Both the position numbers and the translations under genes were made by a program. The notes beneath the pieces are model-generated. The model had not been told where the DNA came from, searched no databases, and saw nothing but the letters and a program-made list of their open reading frames with translations. A DNA stretch of 64,000 bases from Kluyvera sp047971185 (GTDB taxonomy: Bacteria; Pseudomonadota; Gammaproteobacteria; Enterobacterales; Enterobacteriaceae), in NCBI RefSeq assembly GCF_047971185.1, contig NZ_JBKDZH010000044.1, positions 1-64,000 on the forward strand, given 5' to 3'. This document shows positions 1 to 8,052 of this stretch, piece by piece. How positions within the stretch are numbered: the first letter of the stretch is position 1; the number at the start of each line of letters is the position of its first letter.

Positions 1-5
1 AAACG

Positions 6-33
6 TTGACATTTATTCCCGTAGCCCTATCAA
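6..33 (+). promoter_or_regulatory. probable pheM-pheST promoter
   Basis: A perfect TTGACA -35 box at 6-11 is followed after 16 bases by TATCAA (28-33). It lies about 40 bases before the pheM leader peptide, where the pheST operon promoter is expected. The -10 match is imperfect and the call rests on position plus the strong -35. Confidence 0.6.
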
Positions 34-73
34 TAAAGGTGTTACGATCCATACCACACAAGGAAACGCAAGC

Positions 74-118
74 ATGAATGCTGCTATTTTCCGCTTCTTA
101 TTTTACTTTAGCACCTGA
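74..118 (+). CDS. pheM: phenylalanyl-tRNA synthetase operon leader peptide
   Basis: This 14-residue reading frame, MNAAIFRFLFYFST, is nearly identical to the known E. coli PheM leader peptide. Four of its residues are Phe, at positions 6, 8, 10 and 12. It is preceded by a purine-rich AGGAAACG ribosome site and lies 135 bases before pheS. Ribosome progress over the Phe codons is known to govern transcription attenuation of pheST in response to charged tRNA-Phe. One Phe codon of the E. coli peptide appears as Leu here, which would slightly lower its sensitivity. Identification is firm from sequence identity and position. Confidence 0.93.
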   Translation: MNAAIFRFLFYFST

Positions 119-123
119 ACTCA

Positions 124-191
124 GGAGGCTTGCGCGTGAAAGAAGAAACGAAAAATCAGCGCCAAAAAGACTCCGGATGGAGGCTTATTTT
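124..191 (+). promoter_or_regulatory. pheST transcription attenuator
   Basis: The octamer GGAGGCTT occurs twice, at 124-131 and at 179-186. Both copies can pair with AAGACTCC at 167-174. Pairing with the downstream copy forms an intrinsic terminator with a GGAT loop and a following ATTTTG tract. Pairing with the upstream copy, just after the pheM stop, forms the competing antiterminator. Both stems contain one A-G mismatch. This is the classical two-state layout expected for pheM control. Confidence 0.75.
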
Positions 192-253
192 GTAAGTGAA
201 ATCGAGATTAAGTCCACCAAACCGGTGTCTGCACCGACATAATGAGGAAAACC

Positions 254-1237
254 ATGTCACATCTCGCAGAGCTGGTTGCCAGTGCTAAGGCAGCCATTAA
301 CCAGGCTTCAGATGTTGCCGCGTTAGACAATGTCCGCGTCGAATATCTGGGCAAGAAAGGGCATCTGACCCTTCAGATGACCACCCTGCGTGACCTGCCG
401 CCAGAAGAGCGCCCGGCCGCAGGCGCGGTGATCAACGAAGCGAAAGAGCAGGTACAGCAGGCACTGAACGCGCGTAAAGCCGACCTGGAAAACGCCGCGC
501 TGAACGCCCGTCTGGCCGCAGAGACCATTGACATCTCCCTGCCGGGCCGCCGTATTGAAAACGGAGGGTTACACCCGGTCACCCGCACCATCGACCGTAT
601 TGAAAGTTTCTTCGGTGAGCTCGGCTTTACCGTTGCAACGGGCCCGGAAATCGAAGATGACTACCACAACTTCGACGCGCTGAATATCCCAACGCACCAC
701 CCGGCACGTGCTGACCACGACACTTTCTGGTTCGACGCTACCCGCCTGCTGCGCACCCAAACCTCTGGTGTCCAGATCCGTACCATGAAAGATCAGCAGC
801 CGCCGATTCGCATCATCGCGCCGGGTCGCGTGTATCGTAACGACTACGATCAGACGCACACCCCGATGTTCCATCAGATGGAAGGGCTGATCGTTGATAA
901 AAACATCAGTTTTACCAACCTGAAAGGGACGCTGCACGATTTCCTGCGCAACTTCTTTGAGGAAGATCTGCAAGTTCGTTTCCGTCCGTCCTACTTCCCG
1001 TTCACCGAACCCTCCGCTGAAGTTGACGTGATGGGTAAAAACGGCAAATGGCTGGAAGTGCTGGGCTGCGGCATGGTGCACCCGAACGTACTGCGTAACG
1101 TGGGCATCGACCCGGAAGTGTATTCCGGCTTCGCCTTCGGTATGGGCATGGAGCGTCTGACCATGCTGCGTTACGGCGTCACCGATTTACGTGCGTTCTT
1201 CGAAAACGATCTGCGTTTCCTCAAACAGTTTAAATAA
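254..1237 (+). CDS. pheS: phenylalanyl-tRNA synthetase alpha subunit
   Basis: PheS is the catalytic alpha subunit of the cytosolic alpha2-beta2 synthetase that charges tRNA-Phe with phenylalanine. The protein is 327 residues, the same length as the E. coli enzyme, and is almost identical to it throughout. It has an N-terminal coiled-coil tRNA-binding arm and class II synthetase motifs, including GRVYRNDYDQTHTPMFHQ and the GFAFGMGMERL motif 3 near the C-terminus. The ATG at 254 is chosen over an in-frame ATG at 242 because GAGG lies just before it and MSHLAEL matches the family start. pheT follows after 15 bases in the same operon, which is controlled by the pheM attenuator upstream. Confidence 0.98.
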   Translation: MSHLAELVASAKAAINQASDVAALDNVRVEYLGKKGHLTLQMTTLRDLPPEERPAAGAVINEAKEQVQQALNARKADLENAALNARLAAETIDISLPGRRIENGGLHPVTRTIDRIESFFGELGFTVATGPEIEDDYHNFDALNIPTHHPARADHDTFWFDATRLLRTQTSGVQIRTMKDQQPPIRIIAPGRVYRNDYDQTHTPMFHQMEGLIVDKNISFTNLKGTLHDFLRNFFEEDLQVRFRPSYFPFTEPSAEVDVMGKNGKWLEVLGCGMVHPNVLRNVGIDPEVYSGFAFGMGMERLTMLRYGVTDLRAFFENDLRFLKQFK

Positions 1238-1252
1238 GGGCAGGACAACATA

Positions 1253-3640
1253 ATGAAATTCAGTGAACTGTGGTTACGCGAATGGGTTAACCCGGCTATC
1301 GACAGCGAAGCGCTGTCGGGGCAAATCACCATGGCAGGCCTGGAAGTCGACGGCGTTGACGCGGTTGCCGGTAGCTTCCACGGCGTAGTGGTCGGTGAAG
1401 TGGTGGAATGTGGTCAGCATCCGAATGCGGACAAACTGCGCGTGACGAAAGTGAATGTGGGCGGTGAACGTCTGCTGGATATCGTCTGCGGCGCGCCGAA
1501 CTGCCGCCAGGGCCTGAAAGTGGCCGTGGCAACCATCGGCGCTGTGCTGCCGGGTGATTTCAAAATCAAAGCGGCAAAACTGCGTGGCGAACCGTCTGAA
1601 GGCATGTTGTGCTCCTTCTCCGAGCTGGGTATTTCCGACGACCATAGCGGCATTATCGAACTGCCGGCCGATGCGCCGCTGGGTACCGATATCCGTGAAT
1701 ATCTGCAGCTGGACGATAACACCATCGAAATCAGCGTGACGCCAAACCGTGCCGACTGCTTAGGTATCATCGGCGTGGCTCGCGACGTTGCGGTGCTGAA
1801 CAAGCTGCCGCTGAACGCGCCGGAGATCGCCCCTGTAGCGGCGACCATCGCTGACGTACTGCCGATTGAAGTGGAAGCGGCTGACGCCTGCCCGCGCTAT
1901 CTGGGCCGCGTAGTCAAAGGGATCAACGTTAAAGCGCCAACCCCGCTGTGGATGAAAGAAAAGCTGCGTCGCTGCGGTATTCGCTCCATTGATGCGGTCG
2001 TTGACGTGACCAACTACGTCCTGCTGGAACTGGGCCAGCCGATGCACGCCTTCGATAAGGATCGCATCGACGGCGGCATCAAAGTTCGCATGGCGAAAGA
2101 GGGCGAAACCCTGGTGCTGCTGGACGGCTCTGAAGCCAAACTCAACGCCGACACCCTGGTGATTGCCGACCACAACAAAGCGCTGGCGATGGCCGGTATC
2201 TTTGGCGGCGAGCACTCTGGCGTAAACGACGAAACTCAGAACGTGCTGCTGGAATCCGCATTCTTCAGCCCGCTGTCCATCACTGGCCGTGCGCGTCGCC
2301 ATGGTCTGCATACCGATGCCTCTCACCGCTACGAACGCGGCGTGGACCCGGTACTGCAGTACAAAGCCATGGAACGCGCTACCGCGCTGCTGATTGAGCT
2401 CTGCGGCGGCGAGGCGGGCCCGATCATCGACGTGACTAACGAAGCCACGCTGCCGAAGCGTGCGACCATCACCCTGCGTCGCAGCAAGCTGGATCGTCTG
2501 ATTGGCCATCACATTGCTGATGACCAGGTCACCGATATCCTGACTCGTCTGGGCTGTGAAGTCACCGTCGGCAACGACGAATGGCAGGCTGTAGCGCCGA
2601 CCTGGCGTTTCGATATGGAAATCGAAGAAGATCTGGTGGAAGAAGTGGCGCGCGTTTATGGCTATAACAGCATCCCGAACGAGCCGGTACAGGCCGGTCT
2701 GGTGATGGGCAGCCATAAAGAAGCCAATCTGTCGCTCAAGCGTGTGAAAACCATGCTGAACGATAAGGGCTATCAGGAAGTGATTACCTACAGCTTCGTT
2801 GACCCGAAAGTGCAACAGCTGGTGCATCCGGGTGAAGAAGCGCTGATTCTGCCAAGTCCAATCTCCAGCGAGATGTCCGCTATGCGCCTGTCTCTGCTGA
2901 CCGGCCTGCTGTCGACGGTGGTGTACAACCAGAACCGTCAGCAGAACCGCGTGCGCATCTTCGAGACCGGCCTGCGCTTCGTTCCGGACACTCAGGCACC
3001 GCTGGGGATCCGTCAGGACGTGATGCTGGGCGGGGTTATCTGCGGTAACCGCTACGACGAACACTGGAATCTGGCAAAAGAGACCGTTGATTTCTATGAT
3101 TTGAAGGGCGATCTGGAATCCGTTCTCGATCTGACCGGTAAATTATCTGAAATTCAGTTCAAGGCGGAAGCCAACCCGGCGCTGCATCCGGGCCAGTCTG
3201 CCGCGATTTATCTGCACGGCGAACGCATTGGTTTCATTGGTGTTATCCATCCGGAACTGGAACGCAAGCTGGACCTGAACGGCCGCACGCTGGCGTTTGA
3301 ACTGGAGTGGAACCAGCTCGCAGACCGCGTGGTTCCTCAGGCGCGCGACGTTTCTCGTTTCCCGGCGAACCGCCGCGACATCGCCGTTGTGGTCGCTGAA
3401 AATGTGCCAGCAGCGGATATTTTAAACGAGTGTAAGAAAGTTGGCGTAAATCAGGTAGTTGGCGTAAACTTATTTGACGTGTACCGTGGTAAGGGTGTTG
3501 CGGAAGGCTATAAGAGCCTTGCTATCAGCCTGATCCTACAAGATACCAGCCGTACACTCGAAGAAGAGGAGATTGCCGCTACCGTTGCAAAATGTGTAGA
3601 GGCATTAAAAGAGCGATTCCAGGCATCATTGAGGGATTGA
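1253..3640 (+). CDS. pheT: phenylalanyl-tRNA synthetase beta subunit
   Basis: PheT is the beta subunit of phenylalanyl-tRNA synthetase, providing tRNA binding and editing of mischarged Tyr-tRNA-Phe. The 795 residues equal the E. coli length. The order of domains is an N-terminal tRNA-binding OB fold (about 40-150), the B3/B4 editing region (about 210-400, with the HAFDKDRI stretch), B5 (about 400-475), the catalytic-like core, and a C-terminal anticodon-binding ferredoxin-like domain ending near RDIAVVVAE. It is co-transcribed with pheS, and ihfA begins 4 bases after its stop, an arrangement typical of the enteric pheST-ihfA operon. Confidence 0.98.
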   Translation: MKFSELWLREWVNPAIDSEALSGQITMAGLEVDGVDAVAGSFHGVVVGEVVECGQHPNADKLRVTKVNVGGERLLDIVCGAPNCRQGLKVAVATIGAVLPGDFKIKAAKLRGEPSEGMLCSFSELGISDDHSGIIELPADAPLGTDIREYLQLDDNTIEISVTPNRADCLGIIGVARDVAVLNKLPLNAPEIAPVAATIADVLPIEVEAADACPRYLGRVVKGINVKAPTPLWMKEKLRRCGIRSIDAVVDVTNYVLLELGQPMHAFDKDRIDGGIKVRMAKEGETLVLLDGSEAKLNADTLVIADHNKALAMAGIFGGEHSGVNDETQNVLLESAFFSPLSITGRARRHGLHTDASHRYERGVDPVLQYKAMERATALLIELCGGEAGPIIDVTNEATLPKRATITLRRSKLDRLIGHHIADDQVTDILTRLGCEVTVGNDEWQAVAPTWRFDMEIEEDLVEEVARVYGYNSIPNEPVQAGLVMGSHKEANLSLKRVKTMLNDKGYQEVITYSFVDPKVQQLVHPGEEALILPSPISSEMSAMRLSLLTGLLSTVVYNQNRQQNRVRIFETGLRFVPDTQAPLGIRQDVMLGGVICGNRYDEHWNLAKETVDFYDLKGDLESVLDLTGKLSEIQFKAEANPALHPGQSAAIYLHGERIGFIGVIHPELERKLDLNGRTLAFELEWNQLADRVVPQARDVSRFPANRRDIAVVVAENVPAADILNECKKVGVNQVVGVNLFDVYRGKGVAEGYKSLAISLILQDTSRTLEEEEIAATVAKCVEALKERFQASLRD

Positions 3641-3644
3641 ACCT

Positions 3645-3944
3645 ATGGCGCTTACAAAAGCTGAAATGTCAGAATATCTGTTTGATAAGCTTGGGCTTAG
3701 CAAGCGGGATGCCAAAGAGCTGGTGGAGCTGTTTTTTGAAGAGATCCGTCGTGCTCTGGAAAACGGTGAGCAGGTTAAACTGTCCGGTTTTGGCAACTTT
3801 GATCTGCGTGATAAAAACCAACGCCCGGGACGTAACCCAAAAACGGGTGAAGATATTCCCATTACAGCCCGGCGTGTGGTGACCTTCAGACCAGGACAGA
3901 AGTTAAAGAGTCGGGTCGAAAACGCAACGCCCAAAGAAGAGTAA
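3645..3944 (+). CDS. ihfA: integration host factor alpha subunit
   Basis: IhfA pairs with IhfB to form the DNA-bending nucleoid protein used in recombination, replication and sigma-54 transcription. The 99-residue product matches the E. coli protein in length and sequence. It contains the HU/IHF signature around GFGNFDLRDKNQRPGRNPKTG, whose beta arms insert into the minor groove. It starts 4 bases after pheT, so it is probably translated from the pheT transcript and from a promoter inside pheT, as known in relatives. A strong terminator follows at 3961. Confidence 0.98.
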   Translation: MALTKAEMSEYLFDKLGLSKRDAKELVELFFEEIRRALENGEQVKLSGFGNFDLRDKNQRPGRNPKTGEDIPITARRVVTFRPGQKLKSRVENATPKEE

Positions 3945-3960
3945 TTCTGATCTAACTAAA

Positions 3961-3986
3961 AAGGCCGCTGATGCGGCCTTTTTCTT
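3961..3986 (+). terminator. intrinsic terminator after ihfA
   Basis: AAGGCCGC and GCGGCCTT form an 8-bp stem with a TGAT loop, followed by a TTTCTTTT tract. It ends the pheST-ihfA transcript. Confidence 0.9.
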
Positions 3987-4043
3987 TTCTGCGCGGCGTT
4001 GTCACCGTAAAATCAAACGCTTCTCCACGGGCGATAGGTAACT

Positions 4044-5027
4044 ATGCAGGTTTATGTACATCAACAGCAGCGGCGTAATCGTCGTTGGCTTGCCGGACTG
4101 TCTCTGGCCCTTTTGGCAATGCTGGTGATTAGCCTGTGCGCGGGCGACCAGTGGATCCCTCCCGGCGAATGGCTCACCGCGAAAGGGCAGCTGTTTATCT
4201 GGCAGATTCGCCTGCCGCGTACCGTGGCGGTGCTGCTGGTTGGCGCTGCGCTGGCGCTGTCTGGGGCGGTGATGCAGGCGCTGTTTGAAAACCCTCTGGC
4301 GGAGCCGGGGCTGCTTGGCGTTTCTAACGGCGCGGGTGTCGGGCTGATTGCGGTGATTATGCTAAGCCAGGGCAGCCTGCCGGGCTGGGCGCCGGGGCTG
4401 GCGGCGATTGCGGGGGCGCTGGTGATTACCGGTATCCTGATGCGCTTTGCACGACGCCATCTCTCAACCAGCCGCCTGCTGCTGGCGGGCGTGGCGCTGG
4501 GCATTATCTGTAGCGCCTTAATGACGTGGGCGGTCTATTTTTCCACCTCGTTCGATCTGCGTCAGCTGATGTACTGGATGATGGGCGGCTTTGGCGGCGT
4601 CGACTGGCAGCAGGTATGGCTGATGGTAGCGCTGCTGCCGGTGATTGCCTGGGTTTGTCTGCAATCACAGCCGTTGAATCTGTTAGCGCTAGGGGAAACC
4701 TCCGCGCGGCAATTGGGCGTGCCCATCGCGTTCTGGCGCAAGCTGCTGGTGATGGCCACCGGCTGGCTGGTGGGGGTCAGCGTGGCGCTGGCCGGCGCCA
4801 TCGGTTTTATCGGGCTGGTGGTGCCGCATATGCTGCGCCTGTGCGGCCTAACCGACCATCGCGTGCTGCTACCGGCCAGCGCGCTGGCGGGGGCGAGTAC
4901 GCTGCTGTTTGCTGATATTATCGCGCGGCTGGCGCTGTCGGCGGCTGAGCTGCCGATTGGCGTGGTGACCGCGACGCTGGGCGCGCCGGTGTTTATCTGG
5001 CTGCTGCTCAGGTCCGGGCGCTACTAA
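4044..5027 (+). CDS. btuC: vitamin B12 ABC transporter permease
   Basis: BtuC is the inner-membrane permease of the BtuCDF importer that moves cobalamin from periplasm to cytosol. The 327-residue product is rich in hydrophobic segments, fitting the ten-helix FecCD-type permease. It carries typical family stretches such as RLPRTVAVLLVGAALALSGA and the coupling region GFIGLVVPHMLRLCGL. The first dozen residues differ from the E. coli protein but the rest align closely. It heads the btuC-btuE-btuD order known from E. coli, about 100 bases before btuE. The start ATG follows GATAGGTAACT, a moderate ribosome site. Confidence 0.96.
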   Translation: MQVYVHQQQRRNRRWLAGLSLALLAMLVISLCAGDQWIPPGEWLTAKGQLFIWQIRLPRTVAVLLVGAALALSGAVMQALFENPLAEPGLLGVSNGAGVGLIAVIMLSQGSLPGWAPGLAAIAGALVITGILMRFARRHLSTSRLLLAGVALGIICSALMTWAVYFSTSFDLRQLMYWMMGGFGGVDWQQVWLMVALLPVIAWVCLQSQPLNLLALGETSARQLGVPIAFWRKLLVMATGWLVGVSVALAGAIGFIGLVVPHMLRLCGLTDHRVLLPASALAGASTLLFADIIARLALSAAELPIGVVTATLGAPVFIWLLLRSGRY

Positions 5028-5124
5028 CGCAACATCCTGATTAAAAAGCCTTGGTGTCGTACCCGCGTATCTGGCTATTATTAAAGACCGGGCGATAAGA
5101 CCCAACCACGCTAAAGAGGATGCT

Positions 5125-5679
5125 ATGCAAACCACCATTCTGAACACTCCCGTCACCACCATCGACGGTGAAAAAACCACCCTGGAAGGCTACAAAGGCA
5201 AGGTACTGCTGATTGTTAACGTGGCCTCTAAATGCGGTCTTACGCCGCAGTACGAGCAACTGGAGGCGCTACAGACCTCGTTACAGGACGAAGGTTTCAC
5301 CGTGCTCGGTTTCCCTTGCAATCAGTTCCTCGGCCAGGAGCCGGGCAGCGAAGAAGAGATTAAAACCTTCTGCAGCACCACTTACGGCGTAACCTTCCCG
5401 CTGTTTAGCAAAGTGGAAGTGAACGGCGACACGCGTCATCCGCTTTACAGTCTGTTGACCCGCCTGGTGCCGCAAGCCGTTGCGCCAGAAGGCAGTGGTT
5501 TTTATGAGCGCATGGCCAGCAAAGGACGAGCACCGGCCCAGCCGGGTGATATTCTGTGGAACTTCGAGAAATTCCTGATTGGCCGCGATGGTCAAATCAT
5601 CAACCGTTTCTCTCCGGATATGACGCCGGACGATCCGATCCTGACGGCGGCTATCAAGCAGGCTATCGCCCAGCCATGA
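5125..5679 (+). CDS. btuE: thioredoxin/glutathione peroxidase BtuE
   Basis: BtuE is a non-selenium glutathione-peroxidase-family enzyme that reduces hydrogen peroxide and organic hydroperoxides; despite its name it is not needed for B12 uptake. The 184-residue protein has the peroxidatic Cys37 in the VNVASKCGLT motif, the LGFPCNQF motif with a second Cys, and the WNFEKF motif bearing the active-site Trp and Asn. It is led by AGAGG before its ATG. Its stop overlaps the btuD start in an ATGA arrangement, so translation of the two is probably coupled. Confidence 0.95.
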   Translation: MQTTILNTPVTTIDGEKTTLEGYKGKVLLIVNVASKCGLTPQYEQLEALQTSLQDEGFTVLGFPCNQFLGQEPGSEEEIKTFCSTTYGVTFPLFSKVEVNGDTRHPLYSLLTRLVPQAVAPEGSGFYERMASKGRAPAQPGDILWNFEKFLIGRDGQIINRFSPDMTPDDPILTAAIKQAIAQP

Positions 5680-6437
5680 TGCCGTTGATGCAGCTTCAGG
5701 ACGTTGGTGAGGGCCTCCGCCTCCAGGCGGTTAGCGCCGACGTGGTGTCGGGTGAGATTATCCACCTTGTTGGCCCAAACGGGGCCGGGAAGAGCACGCT
5801 GCTGGCCAGAATGGCGGGCCTCAGCGGTGGAAAAGGCGTGGTAACGCTCAATGATCAGCCACTGGATGAATGGCCTGCTCATGCGCTGGCCCGCCACCGT
5901 GCCTATCTTTCCCAGCATCAACAGCCGCCATTTGCGATGCCGGTCTGGCAATTTCTGATGCTGCATCAACAGGGCGAGCCGCAATCCCCGCTCGCCATTC
6001 ATGTCGTTGAAGCGTTGGGCCTGAGTAATAAGCTCGGGCGCAACGTCAGCCAGCTCTCCGGCGGCGAATGGCAGCGCGTCAGGCTGGCAGCCGTGATCCT
6101 GCAAATTCATCCCGCGGGCAACCCGGATGGGCAGCTTTTACTGCTGGATGAACCGATGAACAGCCTTGATGTGGCGCAGCAGGCGGCTCTGGATAAGCTG
6201 CTGGCTGAACTGAGGGCGGCGGGCATCGCCATCGTGATGAGCAGCCACGATCTAAACTACACACTGCGCCACGCTGGGCGAGTCTGGCTGTTATGTCAGG
6301 GGCATCTGATTGCCAGCGGTAAGACGGAGAACGTTATGCAGCCAGAACATTTATCTTCGGCTTATAATATGCGTTTTCAGCGCCTGGATATCGCCGGTCA
6401 CCAAATGCTCATTTATGATGAGGTCGGTGAAAATTAA
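5676..6437 (+). CDS. btuD: vitamin B12 ABC transporter ATPase
   Basis: BtuD is the cytosolic ATPase that powers BtuC for cobalamin import. The sequence shows Walker A GPNGAGKST near residue 35, the ABC signature LSGGEWQR, Walker B LLLLDEP, and the switch His in MSSHDLN. The start is placed at the ATG overlapping the btuE stop (5676); a second ATG at 5679 is equally possible and shortens the protein by one residue. The predicted 253 residues compare with about 249 in E. coli. An upstream in-frame extension inside btuE is not supported by homology. Confidence 0.95.
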   Translation: MMPLMQLQDVGEGLRLQAVSADVVSGEIIHLVGPNGAGKSTLLARMAGLSGGKGVVTLNDQPLDEWPAHALARHRAYLSQHQQPPFAMPVWQFLMLHQQGEPQSPLAIHVVEALGLSNKLGRNVSQLSGGEWQRVRLAAVILQIHPAGNPDGQLLLLDEPMNSLDVAQQAALDKLLAELRAAGIAIVMSSHDLNYTLRHAGRVWLLCQGHLIASGKTENVMQPEHLSSAYNMRFQRLDIAGHQMLIYDEVGEN

Positions 6438-6531
6438 TCCAACTCTGCTTGAAATGGCGGTGATTGCTTGCCAGCCAATCCGCAATAGATATAATTTATT
6501 GGCTGAATAAAAAACTGAGGATTCGCTGGAT

Positions 6532-6996
6532 ATGCGTTTCTGGATTCTTTTTCTCGTGGCTTTCGTTTTAGCAGGGTGCAGTAGCCATCGCGCGCCGCCG
6601 CCCAATCCCCGACTTTCGGATTCTATTACCGTTATCGCAAGCCTTAACGATCAGCTGCAAAACTGGCACGGTACGCCGTATCGCTATGGTGGCATGAATC
6701 GCCGCGGCGTGGACTGTTCCGCGTTTGTGCTGGTGACGTTCCGCGACAAATTCGAAATGCAGCTTCCCCGTGAAACCCGTCAGCAGGCGAAGATTGGCAC
6801 TGAAATAGATAAGGATGAACTGTTGCCTGGCGATCTGGTGTTCTTTAAGACCGGCGCGGGCGAGAACGGGCTGCACGTGGGCATTTACGACACCGACAAT
6901 CAGTTCATTCATGCATCCACCAGCCAGGGCGTGACGCGGTCTTCGCTCAACAATGTCTACTGGCGGAAAAATTTCTGGCAGGCCAGGCGAATTTAA
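6532..6996 (+). CDS. nlpC: NlpC/P60 family lipoprotein peptidase
   Basis: NlpC is a putative cell-wall cysteine endopeptidase of the NlpC/P60 family anchored as a lipoprotein. The 154-residue protein begins with a lipoprotein signal ending in the lipobox LAGC (Cys16). The papain-like catalytic triad is visible as Cys62 in GVDCSAFV, His115 in GLHVGIY and His127 in FIHAS. Family members cut the stem peptide of peptidoglycan. It follows btuD as in E. coli, with about 95 bases between them, and is closed by a strong terminator. Confidence 0.96.
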   Translation: MRFWILFLVAFVLAGCSSHRAPPPNPRLSDSITVIASLNDQLQNWHGTPYRYGGMNRRGVDCSAFVLVTFRDKFEMQLPRETRQQAKIGTEIDKDELLPGDLVFFKTGAGENGLHVGIYDTDNQFIHASTSQGVTRSSLNNVYWRKNFWQARRI

Positions 6997-7003
6997 TCAA
7001 AAA

Positions 7004-7037
7004 GAAAAGGAGGCGCAAATGCCTCCTTTTCTTTTTT
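7004..7037 (+). terminator. intrinsic terminator after nlpC
   Basis: GAAAAGGAGGC and GCCTCCTTTTC form an 11-bp perfect stem with a GCAAAT loop, followed by TTTTTT. It closes the btuCED-nlpC unit. Confidence 0.92.
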
Positions 7038-7185
7038 GTCGATGATAAAAATTTTAAATAAACAGCCATCGTTATTCCGATTTTGTTAGGCAAGATCATA
7101 GAACTTCAGGTTGATTGTGTTAATCCATTACTTTCGATTACAATCATTATGATCCAGTGATGGACCATAAAATAAAAAGGAACCA

Positions 7186-7281
7186 ATGAAAGGAATAACA
7201 ACAGCATTCATCACCGTAGGTTTTTTGCTTTGTGACGTCAGGAACCCGGACATGACTTTTAATGAAGGGCAGTCGCAATGA
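7186..7281 (+). CDS. possible 31-residue upstream peptide coupled to ydiV
   Basis: A small reading frame (MKGITTAFITVGFLLCDVRN and 11 further residues) starts with ATG after a good AAAAAGGAACCA ribosome site. Its TGA overlaps the ydiV ATG as ATGA. The N-terminal half is hydrophobic and the C-terminal half polar and acidic. I do not recognise the peptide. The sequence shows a better ribosome site for this frame than for ydiV itself, so translational coupling of ydiV is a reasonable inference. It could also be a chance frame in the ydiV leader. Confidence 0.4.
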   Translation: MKGITTAFITVGFLLCDVRNPDMTFNEGQSQ

Positions 7282-7991
7282 TTGTATCGCTGGATAATAC
7301 GTATTGTTCTCAGTTGTTTTTCCTTCCCGCCAGAAATAGCGACGGGCGTCTTGTTGGGCTGAAAGTTGTCAGCCAATTTAGCGGCCTTGAAAACCACATC
7401 CGCATCCCTACTGGTCTGGTGCTGCCGCGTCTGACGCCGCAGCAAGAAATGACCTTATTTCAGGAAAAACTGGCGCTGTTGAATAACTGCCAGCTGTTCT
7501 TCCGCCAGCACAACCTAAATGCGTGGATTACGGCCCCTCCAGGGCTGGTCGAGGCGCTGCTTACCGACGATGAACTGACGGCCAGCGCCCTGCGTTTCCC
7601 GTTTCTGGAATTAGCCGTCAGTGAAAGTTATCCTGGCCTGAATCAAGTTGATGAATCTCATCCGCTAGCGCGATTGTGCCAGCGTTTTCCGCTGGTGCTT
7701 AGCGATTTTGGTTCCGGCGACGCCTCGACCCATGCGCTGTTCGCTGGGTTATTTACCCGTGTGGTGCTGGATAAAAACTTTGTCCAGCGTCAGTCAGGGT
7801 CGGCCTCTTTCGAACCGTTTCTCCGTGCGATCGTCACCCAGATTCAGCCCTATTGCCAGGGGGTTATGATTTCCGGGGTCGATGATGAACGCCTCCGCCA
7901 GCGCGTGGCGTCCTTTGGTTTTAGCGGGATGCTCGGCAGTCTGTGGCCGGTGGTAGCGGAATCCTCCTTAATAACATTAGTGCAACAATAA
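7278..7991 (+). CDS. ydiV: EAL-like anti-FlhDC flagellar regulator
   Basis: YdiV (RflP) is a degenerate EAL-domain protein that binds FlhD, strips FlhD4C2 from DNA and promotes its degradation, lowering flagellar gene expression when nutrients are poor. The 237 residues equal the E. coli length and align end to end. The EAL signature is lost: the corresponding position reads VGLKVV, so cyclic-di-GMP hydrolysis is not expected. Conserved patches include FPFLELAVSESYPGLNQ and RVVLDKNFVQ. Its ATG overlaps the stop of a short upstream frame. Its presence, with the sigma-28 promoter before trg, fits a motile host. Confidence 0.93.
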   Translation: MIVSLDNTYCSQLFFLPARNSDGRLVGLKVVSQFSGLENHIRIPTGLVLPRLTPQQEMTLFQEKLALLNNCQLFFRQHNLNAWITAPPGLVEALLTDDELTASALRFPFLELAVSESYPGLNQVDESHPLARLCQRFPLVLSDFGSGDASTHALFAGLFTRVVLDKNFVQRQSGSASFEPFLRAIVTQIQPYCQGVMISGVDDERLRQRVASFGFSGMLGSLWPVVAESSLITLVQQ

Positions 7992-8052
7992 CCCTGCACT
8001 TACCCGGGTGTTTAACGTACAGTAACCCAATACACTACGGGCAGGAGGAGCC

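Noticed and set aside
1760..3064. 434-codon open frame on the minus strand inside pheT
   Set aside because: Antisense shadow of pheT with no motif and a low-complexity His/Gln/Arg-rich composition.
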